This document shows positions 36,860 through 51,079 of a DNA stretch of 64,000 nucleotides, in pieces. Source of the DNA: Hydractinia symbiolongicarpus (taxonomy: Eukaryota > Cnidaria > Hydrozoa > Anthoathecata > Hydractiniidae). The translations under genes and the position numbers were made by a program. The stretch is taken from NCBI RefSeq assembly GCF_029227915.1, contig NC_079876.1, positions 37,121,828-37,185,827 of the forward strand, read 5' to 3'. Numbering within the stretch: the first letter of the stretch is position 1; each line of letters opens with the position of its first letter. The notes beneath the pieces are model-generated. The model ran no database searches. It was not told the origin of the DNA and saw only the letters and a list, made by a program, of their open reading frames with translations.

Positions 36860-39800
36860 ACTCAGCGATTACACTGGGCGCTGTGGTAGCGCTTCTTTTA
36901 AAAATTTAGATTAATGAGTCATTTCTTACTGTGGGACCAATCCTAGCCGTTAGCGCGCGCTGAAATAATAGAGACAGTTTCAAATATTACATTTCACTGA
37001 CTTTCTAACGGTGTCAGTCCGTTTGAGTTTCAACAGTTGGGCCACATATTCGTACCAACATGTATTTAGCGATATTTAACTGATATTACTAGGTTGCATC
37101 GTTTTTAACAGTGAAACGATTGACTGCGGGACTTAATTGAACAAACTTTGGACTGCGACCTGATAAATGTAATAAATGAAAAATAATTGGACTCCAACAA
37201 ATAACATTCTTCTTAATTTGACGTGATTGCCGGACTCAGCGATTACACTGGGCGCTGTGGTAGCGCTTCTTTTAAAAATTTAGATTAATAAGTCATTTTT
37301 TACTGGGGGACCAATCCTAGCCGTTACCGCACGCTGAAGAACTATCGACAGTTTCATAAACTACATTTCATTGACTTTCTAACGGTGTCAGTCCGTTTGA
37401 GTTACAACGGTTGGGTCACATGTTCGTACCAACATGTATTTAGCAATATTTTTTTTTATATTACTAGCTTGCATCGGTTTTAACAATGAAAGAATGACTG
37501 TGGGACTTAATTGAACTAACTTTGGACTGTGACCTAAAAAATGTGATAAATGAGAAAATTGGACTCCAAGAAATAACATTCTTCTCAATTTGACGGGATT
37601 GCCGGAACTCAGCGATTACACTGGTTGCTGTGGTAGCGCTTCATTTAAAAATTCAGATAAATAAGTCATTCTTTAGTGTGGGACCAATCCTAGACGTTAT
37701 CTCGCGCTGAAGAACTATCCACAGTTTCACAAACTACATTTTATTGACCTTGTAGCAGTGTCAGTCCGTTTGCGTTACAACGGTTGGGTCACATATTCGT
37801 ACCAACCTGTATTTAGCGATATTTTTTTTGATATTACTAGGTTGCATCGCTTTTAACTATGAAACGATTGACTGTGGGACTTAATTGAACTAACTTTGGA
37901 CTGTCACCTGATAAATGTGATAAATGAGGAAATTGGACTCCAAGAAATAACATTCTTCTTAATTTGACATGATTGCCGGAACTCAGCGATTACACTGGGC
38001 GCTGTGGTAGCGCTTCTTTTAAAAATTTAGATTAATGAGTCATTTCTTACTGTGGGACCAATCCTAGCCGTTAGTGCGCGCTGAAATAATAGAGACAGTT
38101 TCAAATATTACATTTCACTGACTTTCTAACGGTGTCAGTCCGTTTGAGTTTCAACAGTTGGGCCACATATTCGTACCAACATGTATTTAGCGATATTTAA
38201 CTGATATTACTAGGTTGCATCGTTTTTAACAGTGAAACGATTGACTGTGGGACTTAATTGAACAAACTTTGGACTGCGACCTGATAAATGTAATAAATGA
38301 AAAATAATTGGACTCCAACAAATAACATTCTTCTTAATTTGACGTGATTGCCGGACTCAGCGATTACACTGGGCGCTGTGGTAGCGCTTCTTTTAAAAAT
38401 TTAGATTAATAAGTCATTTTTTACTGTGGGACCAATCCTAGCCGTTATTGCGCGCTGAAGAAACAGCCACAGTTATAAAACTACATTTTATTGACTTTTT
38501 AACGGTGTCAGTCCGTTTGAGTTACAACAGTTGGGTCAAATATTCGTACCAACCTGTATTTAGCGATATTTTTTTTGATATTACTAGGTTGCATCGCTTT
38601 TAACAATGAAACGATTGACTGTGGGACTTAATTGAACTAACTTTGGACTGCGACCTGATAAATGTAATAAATGAAAAATAATTGGACTCCAACAAATAAC
38701 ATTCTTCTTAATTTGACGTGATTGCCGGACTCAGCGATTACACTGGGCGCTGTGGTAGCGCTTCTTTTAAAAATTTAGATTAATAAGTCATTTTTTACTG
38801 TGGGACCAATCCTAGCCGTTATTGCGCGCTGAAGAAACAGCCACAGTTTTAAAACTACATTTTATTGACTTTTTAACGGTGTCAGTCCGTTTGAGTTACA
38901 ACAGTTGGGTCAAATATTCGTACCAACCTGTATTTAGCGATATTTTTTTTGATATTACTAGGTTGCATCGCTTTTAACAATGAAACGATTGACTGTGGGA
39001 CTTAATTGAACTAACTTTGGACTGTGACCTGATAAATGTGATAAATGAGAAAATTGGACTCCAAGAAATAACATTCTTCTTAATTTGACATGATTGCCGG
39101 AACTCAGCGATTACACTGGGCGCTGTGGTAGCGCTTCTTTTAAAAATTTAGATTAATGAGTCATTTCTTACTGTGGGACCAATCCTAGCCGTTAGCGCGC
39201 GCTGAAATAATAGAGACAGTTTCAAATATTACATTTCACTGACTTTCTAACGGTGTCAGTCCGTTTGAGTTTCAACAGTTGGGCCACATATTCGTACCAA
39301 CATGTATTTAGCGATATTTAACTGATATTACTAGGTTGCATCGTTTTTAACAGTGAAACGATTGACTGTGGGACTTAATTGAACAAACTTTTGACTGCGA
39401 CCTGATAAATGTAATAAATAAAAAATAATTGGTCTCCAACAAATAACATTCTTCTTAATTTGACGTGATTGCCGGACTCAGCGATTACACTGGGCGCTGT
39501 GGTAGCGCTTCTTTTAAAAATTTAGATTAATAAGTCATTTTTTACTGGGGGACCAATCCTAGCCGTTACCGCACGCTGAAGAACTATCGACAGTTTCATA
39601 AACTACATTTCATTGACTTTCTAACGGTGTCAGTCCGTTTGAGTTACAACGGTTGGGTCACATGTTCGTACCAACATGTATTTAGCGATATTTTTTTTTA
39701 TATTACTAGCTTGCATCGGTTTTAACAATGAAAAAATGACTGTGGGACTTAATTGAACTAACTTTGGACTGTGACCTAATAAATGTGATAAATGAGAAAA

Positions 39801-40735
39801 TTGGACTCCAAGAAATATTATTCTTCTCAATTTGACGGGATTGCCGGAACTCAGCGATTACACTGGGTGCTGTGGTAGCGCTTCATTTAAAAATTCAGAT
39901 AAATAAGTCATTCTTTAGTGTGGGACCAATCCTAGACGTTATCTCGCGCTGAAGAACTATCGACAGTTTCATAAACTACATTTTATTGACCTTGTAGCAG
40001 TGTCAGTCCGTTTGCGTTACAACGGTTGGGTCACATATTCGTACCAACATGTATTTATTGATACTTATCTGATATTACTAGGATGCATCGCTTTTAACAG
40101 TGAAACGATTTACTGTGGGACTTAACTGAACTAACTTTGGACTGTGACCTGATAAATGTGATAAATGAGAAAATTGGACTCCAAGAAATAACATTCTTCT
40201 TAATTTGACATGATTGCCGGAACTCAGCGATTACACTGGGCGCTGTGGTAGCGCTTCTTTTAAAAATTTAGATTAATGAGTCATTTCTTACTGTGGGACC
40301 AATCCTAGCCGTTAGTGCGCGCTGAAATAATAGAGACAGTTTCAAATATTACATTTCACTGACTTTCTAACGGTGTCAGTCCGTTTGAGTTTCAACAGTT
40401 GGGCCACATATTCGTACCAACATGTATTTAGCGATATTTAACTGATATTACTAGGTTGCATCGTTTTTAACAGTGAAACGATTGACTGTGGGACTTAATT
40501 GAACAAACTTTGGACTGCGACCTGATAAATGTAATAAATGAAAAATAATTGGACTCCAACAAATAACATTCTTCTTAATTTGACGTGATTGCCGGACTCA
40601 ACGATTACACTGGGCGCTGTGGTAGCGCTTCTTTTAAAAATTTAGATTAATAAGTCATTTTTTACTGTGGGACCAATCCTAGCCGTTATTGCGCGCTGAA
40701 GAAACAGCCACAGTTTTAAAACTACATTTTATTGA
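36860..40735 (+). repeat. Higher-order repeat, hexamer unit about 2242 bp with an internal mosaic patch
   Basis: About 36860-39100 matches 39102-40735 at an offset of about 2242 bp. Marks are ATCTCGCGCTGAAGAAC (near 37700/39942), GTTTGCGTTACAACGG and GTTAGTGCGCGCTG (near 38070/40312). Within the match a stretch near 37820-37915 differs type-wise from its partner near 40050-40155 (T-tract type versus TTATTGATACTTATC type), with agreement resuming on both sides. The same TGGGTGCTGTGG/ATCTCGCGC monomer type appears once more near 42106, again about 2240 bp on. Confidence 0.8.
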
Positions 40736-43700
40736 CTTTGTAGCGGTGTCAGTCCGTTTGAGTTACAACGGTTGGGTCACATATTGGTACCAACATGTAT
40801 TTAGCGATATGTTTCTCATATTACTAGGTTGCATCGCTTTTAACAGTGAAACGATTGACTGTTGGACTAAATTGAACTAACTTTGGACTGTGACCTGATA
40901 AATGTGATAAATGAGAAAATTGGACTCCAAGAAATAAAATTCTTCTTAATTTGACATGATTGCCGGAACTCAGCGATTACACTGGGCGCTGTGGTAGCGC
41001 TTCTTTTAAAAATTTAGATTAATGAGTCATTTTTTACTGTGGGACCAATCCTAGCCGTTAGCGCGCGCTGAAATAATAGAGACAGTTTCAAATATTACAT
41101 TTCACTGACTTTCTAACGGTGTCAGTCCGTTTGAGTTACAACGGTTGGGTCACATGTTCGTACCAACATGTATTTAGCGATATTTTTTTTTATATTACTA
41201 GCTTGCATCGGTTTTAACAATGAAAGAATGACTGTGGGACTTAATTGAACTAACATTGGACTGTGACCTAATAAATGTGATAAATGAGACAATTTGACTC
41301 CAAGAAATAACATTCTTCTTAATTTGACGTGATTGTCGAAACTCAGCGATTTCACTGGGCGCTGTGGTAGCGCCTCAATTAAAAATTAAGATAAAACAGT
41401 CATTCTTTACTGTGGGACCAATCCTAGCCGTTATCGCGCGCTGAAGAAATATCGACAGTTTCAAAAACTACATTTCATTGACTTTCTAACGGTGTCAGTC
41501 CGTTTGAGTTACAACGGTTGGGTCACATATTCGTACCAACATGTATTTAGCGATATTTTTTTTGATGTTACTAGGTTGCATCGCTTTTAACAATGAAACG
41601 AATTACAGTGGGATTTAATTGAACTGACTTTAGACTGTGACCTGATAAATGTGATAAATGAGACAATTGGACTCCAAGAATTAACATTCTTCTTAATTTG
41701 ACGTGATTGCCGGAACTCAGCGATTACACTGGGCGCTGTGCTAGCGCTTCAATTAAAAATTAAGATAAAAAAGTCATTCTTTACTGTGGGACCAACCCTA
41801 GACGTTATCGCGCGCTGAAGAACTGTCGACAGTTTCATAAACTACATTTCATTGACTTTCTAACGGTGTCAGTCCGTTTGTGTTATAACGGTTGAGTCAC
41901 ATATTCGTACCAACATGTATTTAGCGATATTTGTCTGATATTACTAGGTTGCATCGCTTTTAACAATGAAACGATTGACTGTGGGACTTAATTGAACTAA
42001 CTTTGGACTGTGACCTAATAAATGTGATAAATGAGAAAATTGGACTCCAAGAAATAACATTCTTCTCAATTTGACGGGATTGCCGGAACTCAGCGATTAC
42101 ACTGGGTGCTGTGGTAGCGCTTCATTTAAAAATTTAGATAAATAAGTCATTCTTTAGTGTGGGACCAATCCTAGACGTTATCTCGCGCTGAAGAACTATC
42201 GACAGTTTCATAAAATACATTTTATTGACCTTGTAGCAGTGTCAGTCCGTTTGAGTTACAACGGTTGGGTCACATATTCGTACCAACATGTATTTATCGA
42301 TACTTATCTGATATTACTAGGATGCATCGCTTTTAACAGTGAAACGATTTACTGTGGGACTTAACTGAACTAACTTTGGACTGTGACCTGATAAATGTGA
42401 TAAATGAGAAAATTGGACTCCAAGAAATAACATTCTTCTTAATTTGACGTGATTGCCGGACTCAGCGATTACACTGGGCGCTGTGGTAGCGCTTCAATTG
42501 AAAATTAAGATAAAAAAGTCATTCTTTACTGTGGGACCAATCCTAGCCGGTATCGCGCGCTGAAGAAATATCGACAGTTTCAAAAACTACATTTCATTGA
42601 CTTTCTAACGGTGTTAGTCCGTTTGAGTTACAACGGTTGGGTCACATATTCGTACCAACATGTATTTAGCGATATTTTTCTTGTTATTACTAGGTTGCAT
42701 CGCTTTTAACAATGAAACGAATTACAGTGGGATTTAATTGAACTAACTTTGGACTGTGACCTGATACATGTGATAAATGAGACAATTTGACTCCAAGAAA
42801 TAACATTCTTCTTAATTTGACGTGATTGTCGAAACTCAGCGATTGCACTGGGCGCTGTGGTAGCGCCTCAATTAAAAATTAAGATAAAAAAGTCATTCTT
42901 TACTGTGGGACCAATCCTAGCCGTTATCGCGCGCTGAAAAAATATCGACAGTTTCAAAAACTACATTTCATTGACTTTCTAACGGTGTCAGTCCGTTTGA
43001 GTTACAACGGTTGGGTCACATATTCGTACCAACATGTATTTAGCGATATTTTTTTTGATATTACTAGGTTGCATCGCTTTTAACAATGAAACGAATTACA
43101 GTGGGATTTAATTGAACTGACTTTAGACTGTGACCTGATAAATGTGATAAATGAGACAATTGGACTCCAAGAAATAACATTCTTCTTAATTTGACGTGAT
43201 TGCCGGAACTCAGCGATTTCACTGGGCGCTGTGGTAGCGCTTCAATTAAAAATTAAGATAAAAAAGTCATTCTTTACTGTGGGACCAACCCTAGACGTTA
43301 TCGCGCGCTGAAGAACTGTCGACAGTTTCATAAACTACATTTCATTGACTTTCTAACGGTGTCAGTCCGTTTGTGTTATAACGGTTGAGTCACATATTCG
43401 TACCAACATGTATTTAGCGATATTTTTCTGATATTACTAGGTTGCATCGCTTTTAACAGTGAAACGATTTACTGTGGGACTTAACTGAACTAACTTTGGA
43501 CTGTGACCTGATAAATGTGATAAATGAGAAAATTGGACTCCAAGAAATAACTTTCTCCTGAATTTGACATGATTGCCGGAACTTAGCGATTACATTGGGC
43601 GCTGTGGTAGCGCTTCTTTTAAAAATTTAGATTAATGAGTCATTTCTTACTGTGGGACAAATCCTAGCCGTTAGCGCGCGCTGAAATAATAGAGACAGTT

Positions 43701-44469
43701 TCAAATATTACATTTCACTGACTTTCTAACGGTGTCAGTCCGTTTGAGTTTCAACAGTTGGGCCACATATTCGTACCAACATGTATTTAGCGATATTTAA
43801 CTGATATTACTAGGTTGCATCGTTTTTAACAGTGAAACGATTGACTGTGGGACTTAATTGAACTAACTTTGGACTGCGACCTGATAAATGTAAAAAATGA
43901 AAAATAATTGGACTCCAACAAATAACATTCTTCTTAATTTGACGTGATTGCCGCAACTCAGCGATTACACTGGGCGCTGTGGTACCGCTTCTTTTAAAAA
44001 TTTAGATTAATAAGTCATTATTTACTGGGGGACCAATCCTAGCCGTTATCGCGCGCTGAAGAAATAGAGACAGCTTCAAAAACTACATTTCATTGACATT
44101 CTAACGGTGTCAGTTCGTTTGAGTTACAACGGTTGGGTCAAATATTCGTACCAACCTGTATTTAGCGATATTTTTTTTGATATTACTAGGTTGCATCGCT
44201 TTTAACAATGAAACGATTGACTGTGGGACTTAATTGAACTAACTTTGGACTGTGACCTGATAAATGTGATAAATGAGAAAATTGGACTCCAAGAAATAAC
44301 ATTCTTCTTAATTTGACATGATTGCCGGAACTCAGCGATTTTACTGGGCGCTGTGGTAGCGCTTCTTTTAAAAATTTAGATTAATGAGTCATTTGTTACT
44401 GTGGGACCAATCCTAGCCGTTAGCGCGCGCTGAAATAATGGAGACAGTTTCAAATATTACATTTCACTG

Positions 44470-46870
44470 ACTTTCTAACGGTGTCAGTCCGTTTGAGTTA
44501 CAACAGTTGGGTCAAATATTCGTACCAACCTGTATTTAGCGATATTTTTTTTGATATTACTAGGTTGCATCGCTTTTAACAATGAAACGATTGACTGTGG
44601 GACTTAATTGAACTAACTTAGGACTGTGACCTAATAAATGTGATAAATGAGAAAATTGGACTCCACGAAATAACATTCTTCTCAATTTGACGGGATTGCC
44701 AAAACTCAGCGATTGCACTGGGCGCTGTGGTAGCGCTTCAATTAAAAATTAAGATAAAAAAGTCATTCTTTACTGTGGGACCAATCCTAGCCGTTATCGC
44801 GCGCTGAAGAAATATCGACAGCTTCAAAAACTACATTTCATTGACTTTCTAACGGTGTCAGTCCGTTTGTGTTATAACGGTTGAGTCACATATTCGTACC
44901 AACATGTATTTAGCGATATTTTTCTGATATTACTAGGTTGCATCGCTTTTAGCTATGAAACGATTGACTGTGGGACTTAATTGAACTAACTTTGGACTGT
45001 CACCTGATAAATGTGACAAAGGAGACAATTAGACTGCAAGAAATAACATCCTTCTTAATTTGACATGATTGCCGAAACTCAGCGTTTACACTGGGCGCTG
45101 TGGTAGCGCTTCATTTAAGAATTAAGCTAAAGAAAGTTATTTTTGTACTGTGGACCAATTCTAGCCGTTAGCGCGCGCTGAAGAAGTAGAGACAGTTTTA
45201 AAACTACATTTTATTGACCTTGTAGCAGTGTCAGTCTGTTTCAGTTACAACGGTTGCGTCACATTATCGTACCAACATGTATTTAGCGATACTAATCTGA
45301 TATTACTAGGTTGCATCGCTTTTAACAGTGAAACGATTTACTGTGGGACTTAACTGAACTAACTTTGGACTGTGACCTGATAAATGTAAAAAATGAAAAA
45401 TAATTGGACTCCAACAAATAACATTCTTCTTAATTTGACGTGATTGCCGGACTCAGCGATTACACTGGGCGCTGTGGTAGCGCTTCTTTTAAAAACTTAG
45501 ATTAATAAGTCATTTTTTACTGGGGGACCAATCCTAGCCGTTATCGCGCGCTGAAGAAATAGAGACAGCTTCAAAAACTACATTTCATTGACTTTCTAAC
45601 GGTGTCAGTCCGTTTGAGTTACAACGGTTGGGTCAAATATTCGTACCAACCTGTATTTAGCGATATTTTTTTTGATATTACTAGGTTGCATCGCTTTTAA
45701 CAATGAAACGATTGACTGTGGGACTTAATTGAACTAACTTTGGACTGTGACCTAATAAATGTGATAAATGAGAAAATTGGACTCAGAGAAATAACATTCT
45801 TCTCAATTTGACGGGATTGCCGGAACTCAGCGATTACACTGGGCGCTGTAGTAGCGCTTCATTTAAAAATGTAGATAAATAAGTCATTCTTTAGTGTGGG
45901 ACCAATCGTAGACGTTATTGCGCGCTGAAGAAACAGCCACAGTTTTAAAACTACATTTTATTGAATTTTAACGGTGTCAGTCCGTTTGAGTTACAACAGT
46001 TGGGTCAAATATTCGTACCAACCTGTATTTAGCGATATTTTTTTTGATATTACTAGGTTGCATCGCTTTTAACAATGAAACGATTGACTGTGGGACTTAA
46101 TTGAACTAACTTAGGACTGTGACCTAATAAATGTGATAAATGAGAAAATTGGACTCCACGAAATAACATTCTTCTCAATTTGACGGGATTGCCGAAACTC
46201 AGCGATTGCACTGGGCGCTGTGGTAGCGCTTCAATTAAAAATTAAGATAAAAAAGTCATTCTTTACTGTGGGACCAATCCTAGCCGTTATCGCGCGCTGA
46301 AGAAATATCGACAGCTTCAAAAACTACATTTCATTGACTTTCTAACGGTGTCAGTCCGTTTGTGTTATAACGGTTGAGTCACATATTCGTACCAACATGT
46401 ATTTAGCGATATTTTTCTGATATTACTAGGTTGCATCGCTTTTAGCTATGAAACGATTGACTGTGGGACTTAATTGAACTAACTTTGGACTGTCACCTGA
46501 TAAATGTGACAAAGGAGACAATTAGACTGCAAGAAATAACATCCTTCTTAATTTGACATGATTGCCGAAACTCAGCGTTTACACTGGGCGCTGTGGTAGC
46601 GCTTCATTTAAGAATTAAGCTAAAGAAAGTTATTTTTGTACTGTGGACCAATTCTAGCCGTTAGAGCGCGCTGAAGAAGTAGAGACAGTTTTAAAACTAC
46701 ATTTTATTGACCTTGTAGCAGTGTCAGTCTGTTTCAGTTACAACGGTTGCGTCGCATTATCGTACCAACATGTATTTAGCGATACTAATCTGATATTACT
46801 AGGTTGCATCGCTTTTAACAGTGAAACGATTTACTGTGGGACTTAACTGAACTAACTTTGGACTGTGACC
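44470..46870 (+). repeat. Higher-order repeat, tetramer spacing 1493 bp
   Basis: About 44470-45380 matches 45960-46870. Marks are AACTTAGGACTGTGACC, GGACTCCACGAAATAAC, TTAGCTATGAAACG, GATAAATGTGACAAAGG and GAATTAAGCTAAAGAAAG (45119 and 46612). The intervening monomers belong to other types. Confidence 0.82.
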
Positions 46871-48840
46871 TGATAAATGTGATAAATGAGAAAATTGGAC
46901 TCCAAGAAAGAACATTCTTCTTAATTTGACATGATTGCCGGAACTCAGCGATTACACTGGGCGCTGTGGTAGCGCTTTTTTTAAAAACTTAGATTAATGA
47001 GTCATTTCTTACTGTGGGACCAATCCTAGCCGTTAGCGCGCGCTGAAATAATAGAGACAGTTTCAAATATTACATTTCACTGATTTTCTAACGGTGTCAG
47101 TCCGTTTGAGTTTCAACAGTTGGGCCACATATTCGTACCAACATGTATTTAGCGATATTTAACTGATATTACTAGGTTGCATCGCTTTTAACAATGAAAC
47201 GATTGACTGTGGGACTTAATTGAACTAACTTTGGACTGTGACCTAATAAATGTGATAAATGAGAAAATTGGACTCCAAGGAATAACATTCTTCTTAATTT
47301 GACGGGATTGCCGGAACTCAGCGATTACACTGGGCGCTGTGGTAGCGCTTCATTTAAGAATTAAGCTAAAGAAAGTTATTTTTGTACTGTGGACCAATTC
47401 TAGCCGTTAGCGCGCGCTGAAGAAGTAGAGACAGTTTTAAAACTACATTTTATTGACCTTGTAGCAGTGTCAGTCTGTTTCAGTTACAACGGTTGCGTCA
47501 CATTATCGTACCAACATGTATTTAGCGATACTAATCTGATATTACTAGGTTGCATCGCTTTTAACAGTGAAACGATTTACTGTGGGACTTAACTGAACTA
47601 ACTTTGGACTGTGACCTGATAAATGTGATAAATGAGAAAATTGGACTCCAAGAAAGAACATTCTTCTTAATTTGACATGATTGCCGGAACTCAGCGATTA
47701 CACTGGGCGCTGTGGTAGCGCTTTTTTTAAAAACTTAGATTAATGAGTCATTTCTTACTGTGGGACCAATCCTAGCCGTTAGCGGGCGCTGAAATAATAG
47801 AGACAGTTTCAAATATTACATTTCACTGATTTTCTAACGGTGTCAGTCCGTTTGAGTTTCAACAGTTGGGCCACATATTCGTACCAACATGTATTTAGCG
47901 ATATTTAACTGATATTACTAGGTTGCATCGCTTTTAACAATGAAACGATTGACTGTGGGACTTAATTGAACTAACTTTGGACTGTGACCTAATAAATGTG
48001 ATAAATGAGAAAATTGGACTCCAAGGAATAACATTCTTCTTAATTTGACGGGATTGCCGGAACTCAGCGATTACACTGGGCGCTGTGGTAGCGCTTCATT
48101 TAAGAATTAAGCTAAAGAAAGTTATTTTTGTACTGTGGACCAATTCTAGCCGTTAGCGCGCGCTGAAGAAGTAGAGACAGTTTTAAAACTACATTTTATT
48201 GACCTTGTAGCAGTGTCAGTCTGTTTCAGTTACAACGGTTGCGTCACATTATCCTACCAACATGTATTTAGCGATACTAATCTGATATTACTAGGTTGCA
48301 TCGCTTTTAACAGTGAAACGATTTACTGTGGGACTTAACTGAACTAACTTTGGACTGTGACCTGATAAATGTGATAAATGAGAAAATTGGACTCCAAGAA
48401 AGAACATTCTTCTTAATTTGACATGATTGCCGGAACTCAGCGATTACACTGGGCGCTGTGGTAGCGCTTTTTTTAAAAACTTAGATTAATGAGTCATTTC
48501 TTACTGTGGGACCAATCCTAGCCGTTAGCGGGCGCTGAAATAATAGAGACAGTTTCAAATATTACATTTCACTGATTTTCTAACGGTGTCAGTCCGTTTG
48601 AGTTTCAACAGTTGGGCCACATATTCGTACCGACATGTATTTAGCGATATTTAACTGATATTACTAGGTTGCATCGCTTTTAACAATGAAACGATTGACT
48701 GTGGGACTTAATTGAACTAACTTTGGACTGTGACCTAATAAATGTGATAAATGAGAAAATTGGACTCCAAGGAATAACATTCTTCTCAATTTGACGGGAT
48801 TGCCGGAACTCAGCGATTACACTGGGCGCTGTGGTAGCGC
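46600..48840 (+). repeat. Higher-order repeat, dimer unit 746 bp in three tandem copies
   Basis: GAATTAAGCTAAAGAAAG starts at 46612, 47358 and 48104, exactly 746 bp apart. The partner monomer carries CGCTTTTTTTAAAAACTTAG in each copy. Copies differ by scattered single bases, for example TTAGAGCGCG versus TTAGCGCGCG, and GTAGCGGGCG variants. Similarity ends near 48840, where the next monomer carries AAAATGTAGATAAAAAAG. Confidence 0.92.
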
Positions 48841-49199
48841 TTCATTTAAAAATGTAGATAAAAAAGTCATTCTTTAGTGTGGGACCAATCCTAGACGTTA
48901 TCGCGCGCTGAAGAACTATCGACAGTTTCATAAACTACATTTCATTGACTTTCTAACGGTGTCAGTCCGTTTGAGTTACAACGGTTGGGTCACATGTTCG
49001 TACCAACATGTATTTAGCGATATTTTTTTTTATATTACTAGCTTGCATCGGTTTTAACAATGGAACGAATGACTGTGGGACTTAATTGAACTAACTTTGG
49101 ACTGTTACCTGATAAATGTGATAAATGAGACAATTGGACTTCAAGAAAAAACATTCTTCTTAATTTGACGTGATTGCCGAAACTCAGCGATTGCACTGG

Positions 49200-49960
49200 G
49201 CGCTGTGGTAGCGCTTTAATTAAGAATTAAGATGAAAAAGTCATTCTTTACTGTGGGACCAATCCTAGCCGTTATCGCGCGCTGAAGAAATATCGACAGT
49301 TTCAAAAACTACATTTCATTGACTTTCTAACGGTGTCAGTCCGTTTGAGTTACAACGGTTGGGTCACATATTCGTACCAACATGTATTTAGCTATATTTT
49401 TTTTGATATTACTAGGTAGCATCGCTTTTAACAATGAAACGAATTACAGTGGGATTTAATTGAACTAACTTTGGACTGTGACCTGACAAATGTGATAAAT
49501 GAGACAATTGGACTCCAAGAAAAAACATTCTTCTTAATTTGACGTGATTGCCGAAACTCAGCGATTGCACTGGGCGCTGTGGTAGCGCTTCAATTAAGAA
49601 TTAAGATGAAAAAGTCATTCTTTACTGTGGGACCAATCCTAGCCGTTATCGCGCGCTGAAGAAATATCGACAGTTTCAAAAACTACATTTCATTGACTTT
49701 CTAACGGTGTCAGTCCGTTTGAGTTACAACGGTTGGGTCACATATTCGTACCAACATGTATTTAGCGATATTTATCTGATATTACTAGGTTGCATCGCTT
49801 TTAACAATGAAACGAATTACAGTGGGATTTAATTGAACTAACTTTGGACTGTGACCTGACAAATGTGATAAATGAGAGAATTGGACTCCAAGAAATAACA
49901 TTCTTCTTAATTTGACGTGATTGCCGAAACTCAGCGATTATACTGGGCGCTGTGATAGCG
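49200..49960 (+). repeat. Tandem pair of closely related monomers
   Basis: The type with AAGAATTAAGATGAAAAAG occurs in adjacent monomers near 49219 and 49592, with matching GACCTGACAAATGTG ends. A related copy lies near 50717 (TTAATATGAAAAAG). The spacing of about 373 bp shows single-monomer duplication. Confidence 0.75.
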
Positions 49961-51079
49961 CTTCATTTAAAAATTCAGAGAAATAAGTCATTCTTTACTG
50001 TAGGACCAATCCTATCCGTTATCTCGCGCTGAAGAAACAGCGACAGTTTCAAAAACTACATTTCATTGACTTTGTAGCGGTGTCAGTCCGTTTGAGTTAA
50101 AACGGTTGGGTCACATATTGGTACCAACATGTATTTAGCGATATTTATCTGATATTACTAGGTTGCATCGCTTTTAGCTATGAAACGATTGACTGTGGGA
50201 CTTAATTAAACTAACTTTGGACTGTCACCTGATAAATGTGATAAAGGAGACAATTGGACTCCAAGAAATAACATCCTTCTTAATTTGACATGATTGCCGG
50301 AACTCAGCGATTACACTGGGCGCTGTGGTAGCGCTTTTTTTTAAAAACTTAGATTAAAGAGTCATTTCTTACTGTGGACCAATCCTAGCCGTTATCGTGC
50401 GCTGAAGAACTATCGACAGTTTCATAAACTACATTTCATTGACTTTCTAACGGTGTCAGTGCGTTTGAGTTACAACGGTTGGGTCACATGTTCGTACCAA
50501 CATGTATTTAGCGATATTTTTTTTTATATTACTAGCTTGCATCGGTTTTAACAATGGAACGAATGACTGTGGGACTTAATTGAACTAACTTTGGACTGTT
50601 ACCTGATAAATGTGATAAATGAGACAATTGGACTCCAAGAAAAAACATTCTTCTTAATTTGAGGTGATTGCCGAAACTCAGCGATTGCACTGGTCGCTGT
50701 GGTAGCGCTTCAATTAAGAATTAATATGAAAAAGTCATTCTTTATTGTGGGACCAATCCTAGCCGTTATCGCGCGCTGAAGAAATATCGACAGTTTCAAA
50801 AACTACATTTCATTGACTTTCTAATGGTGTCAGACCGTTTGAGTTACAACGGTTGGGTCACATATTGGTACCAACATGTATTTAGCGATATTTATCTGAT
50901 ATTACTAGGTTGCATCGCTTTTAACTATGAAACGATTGACTGTGGGACTTAAGTGAACTAACTTTGGACTGTCACCTGATAAATGTGATAAAGGAGACAA
51001 TTGGACTCCAAGAAATAACATCCTTCTTAATTTGACATGATTGCCGAAACTCAGCGTTTACACTGGGCGCTGTGGTAGC

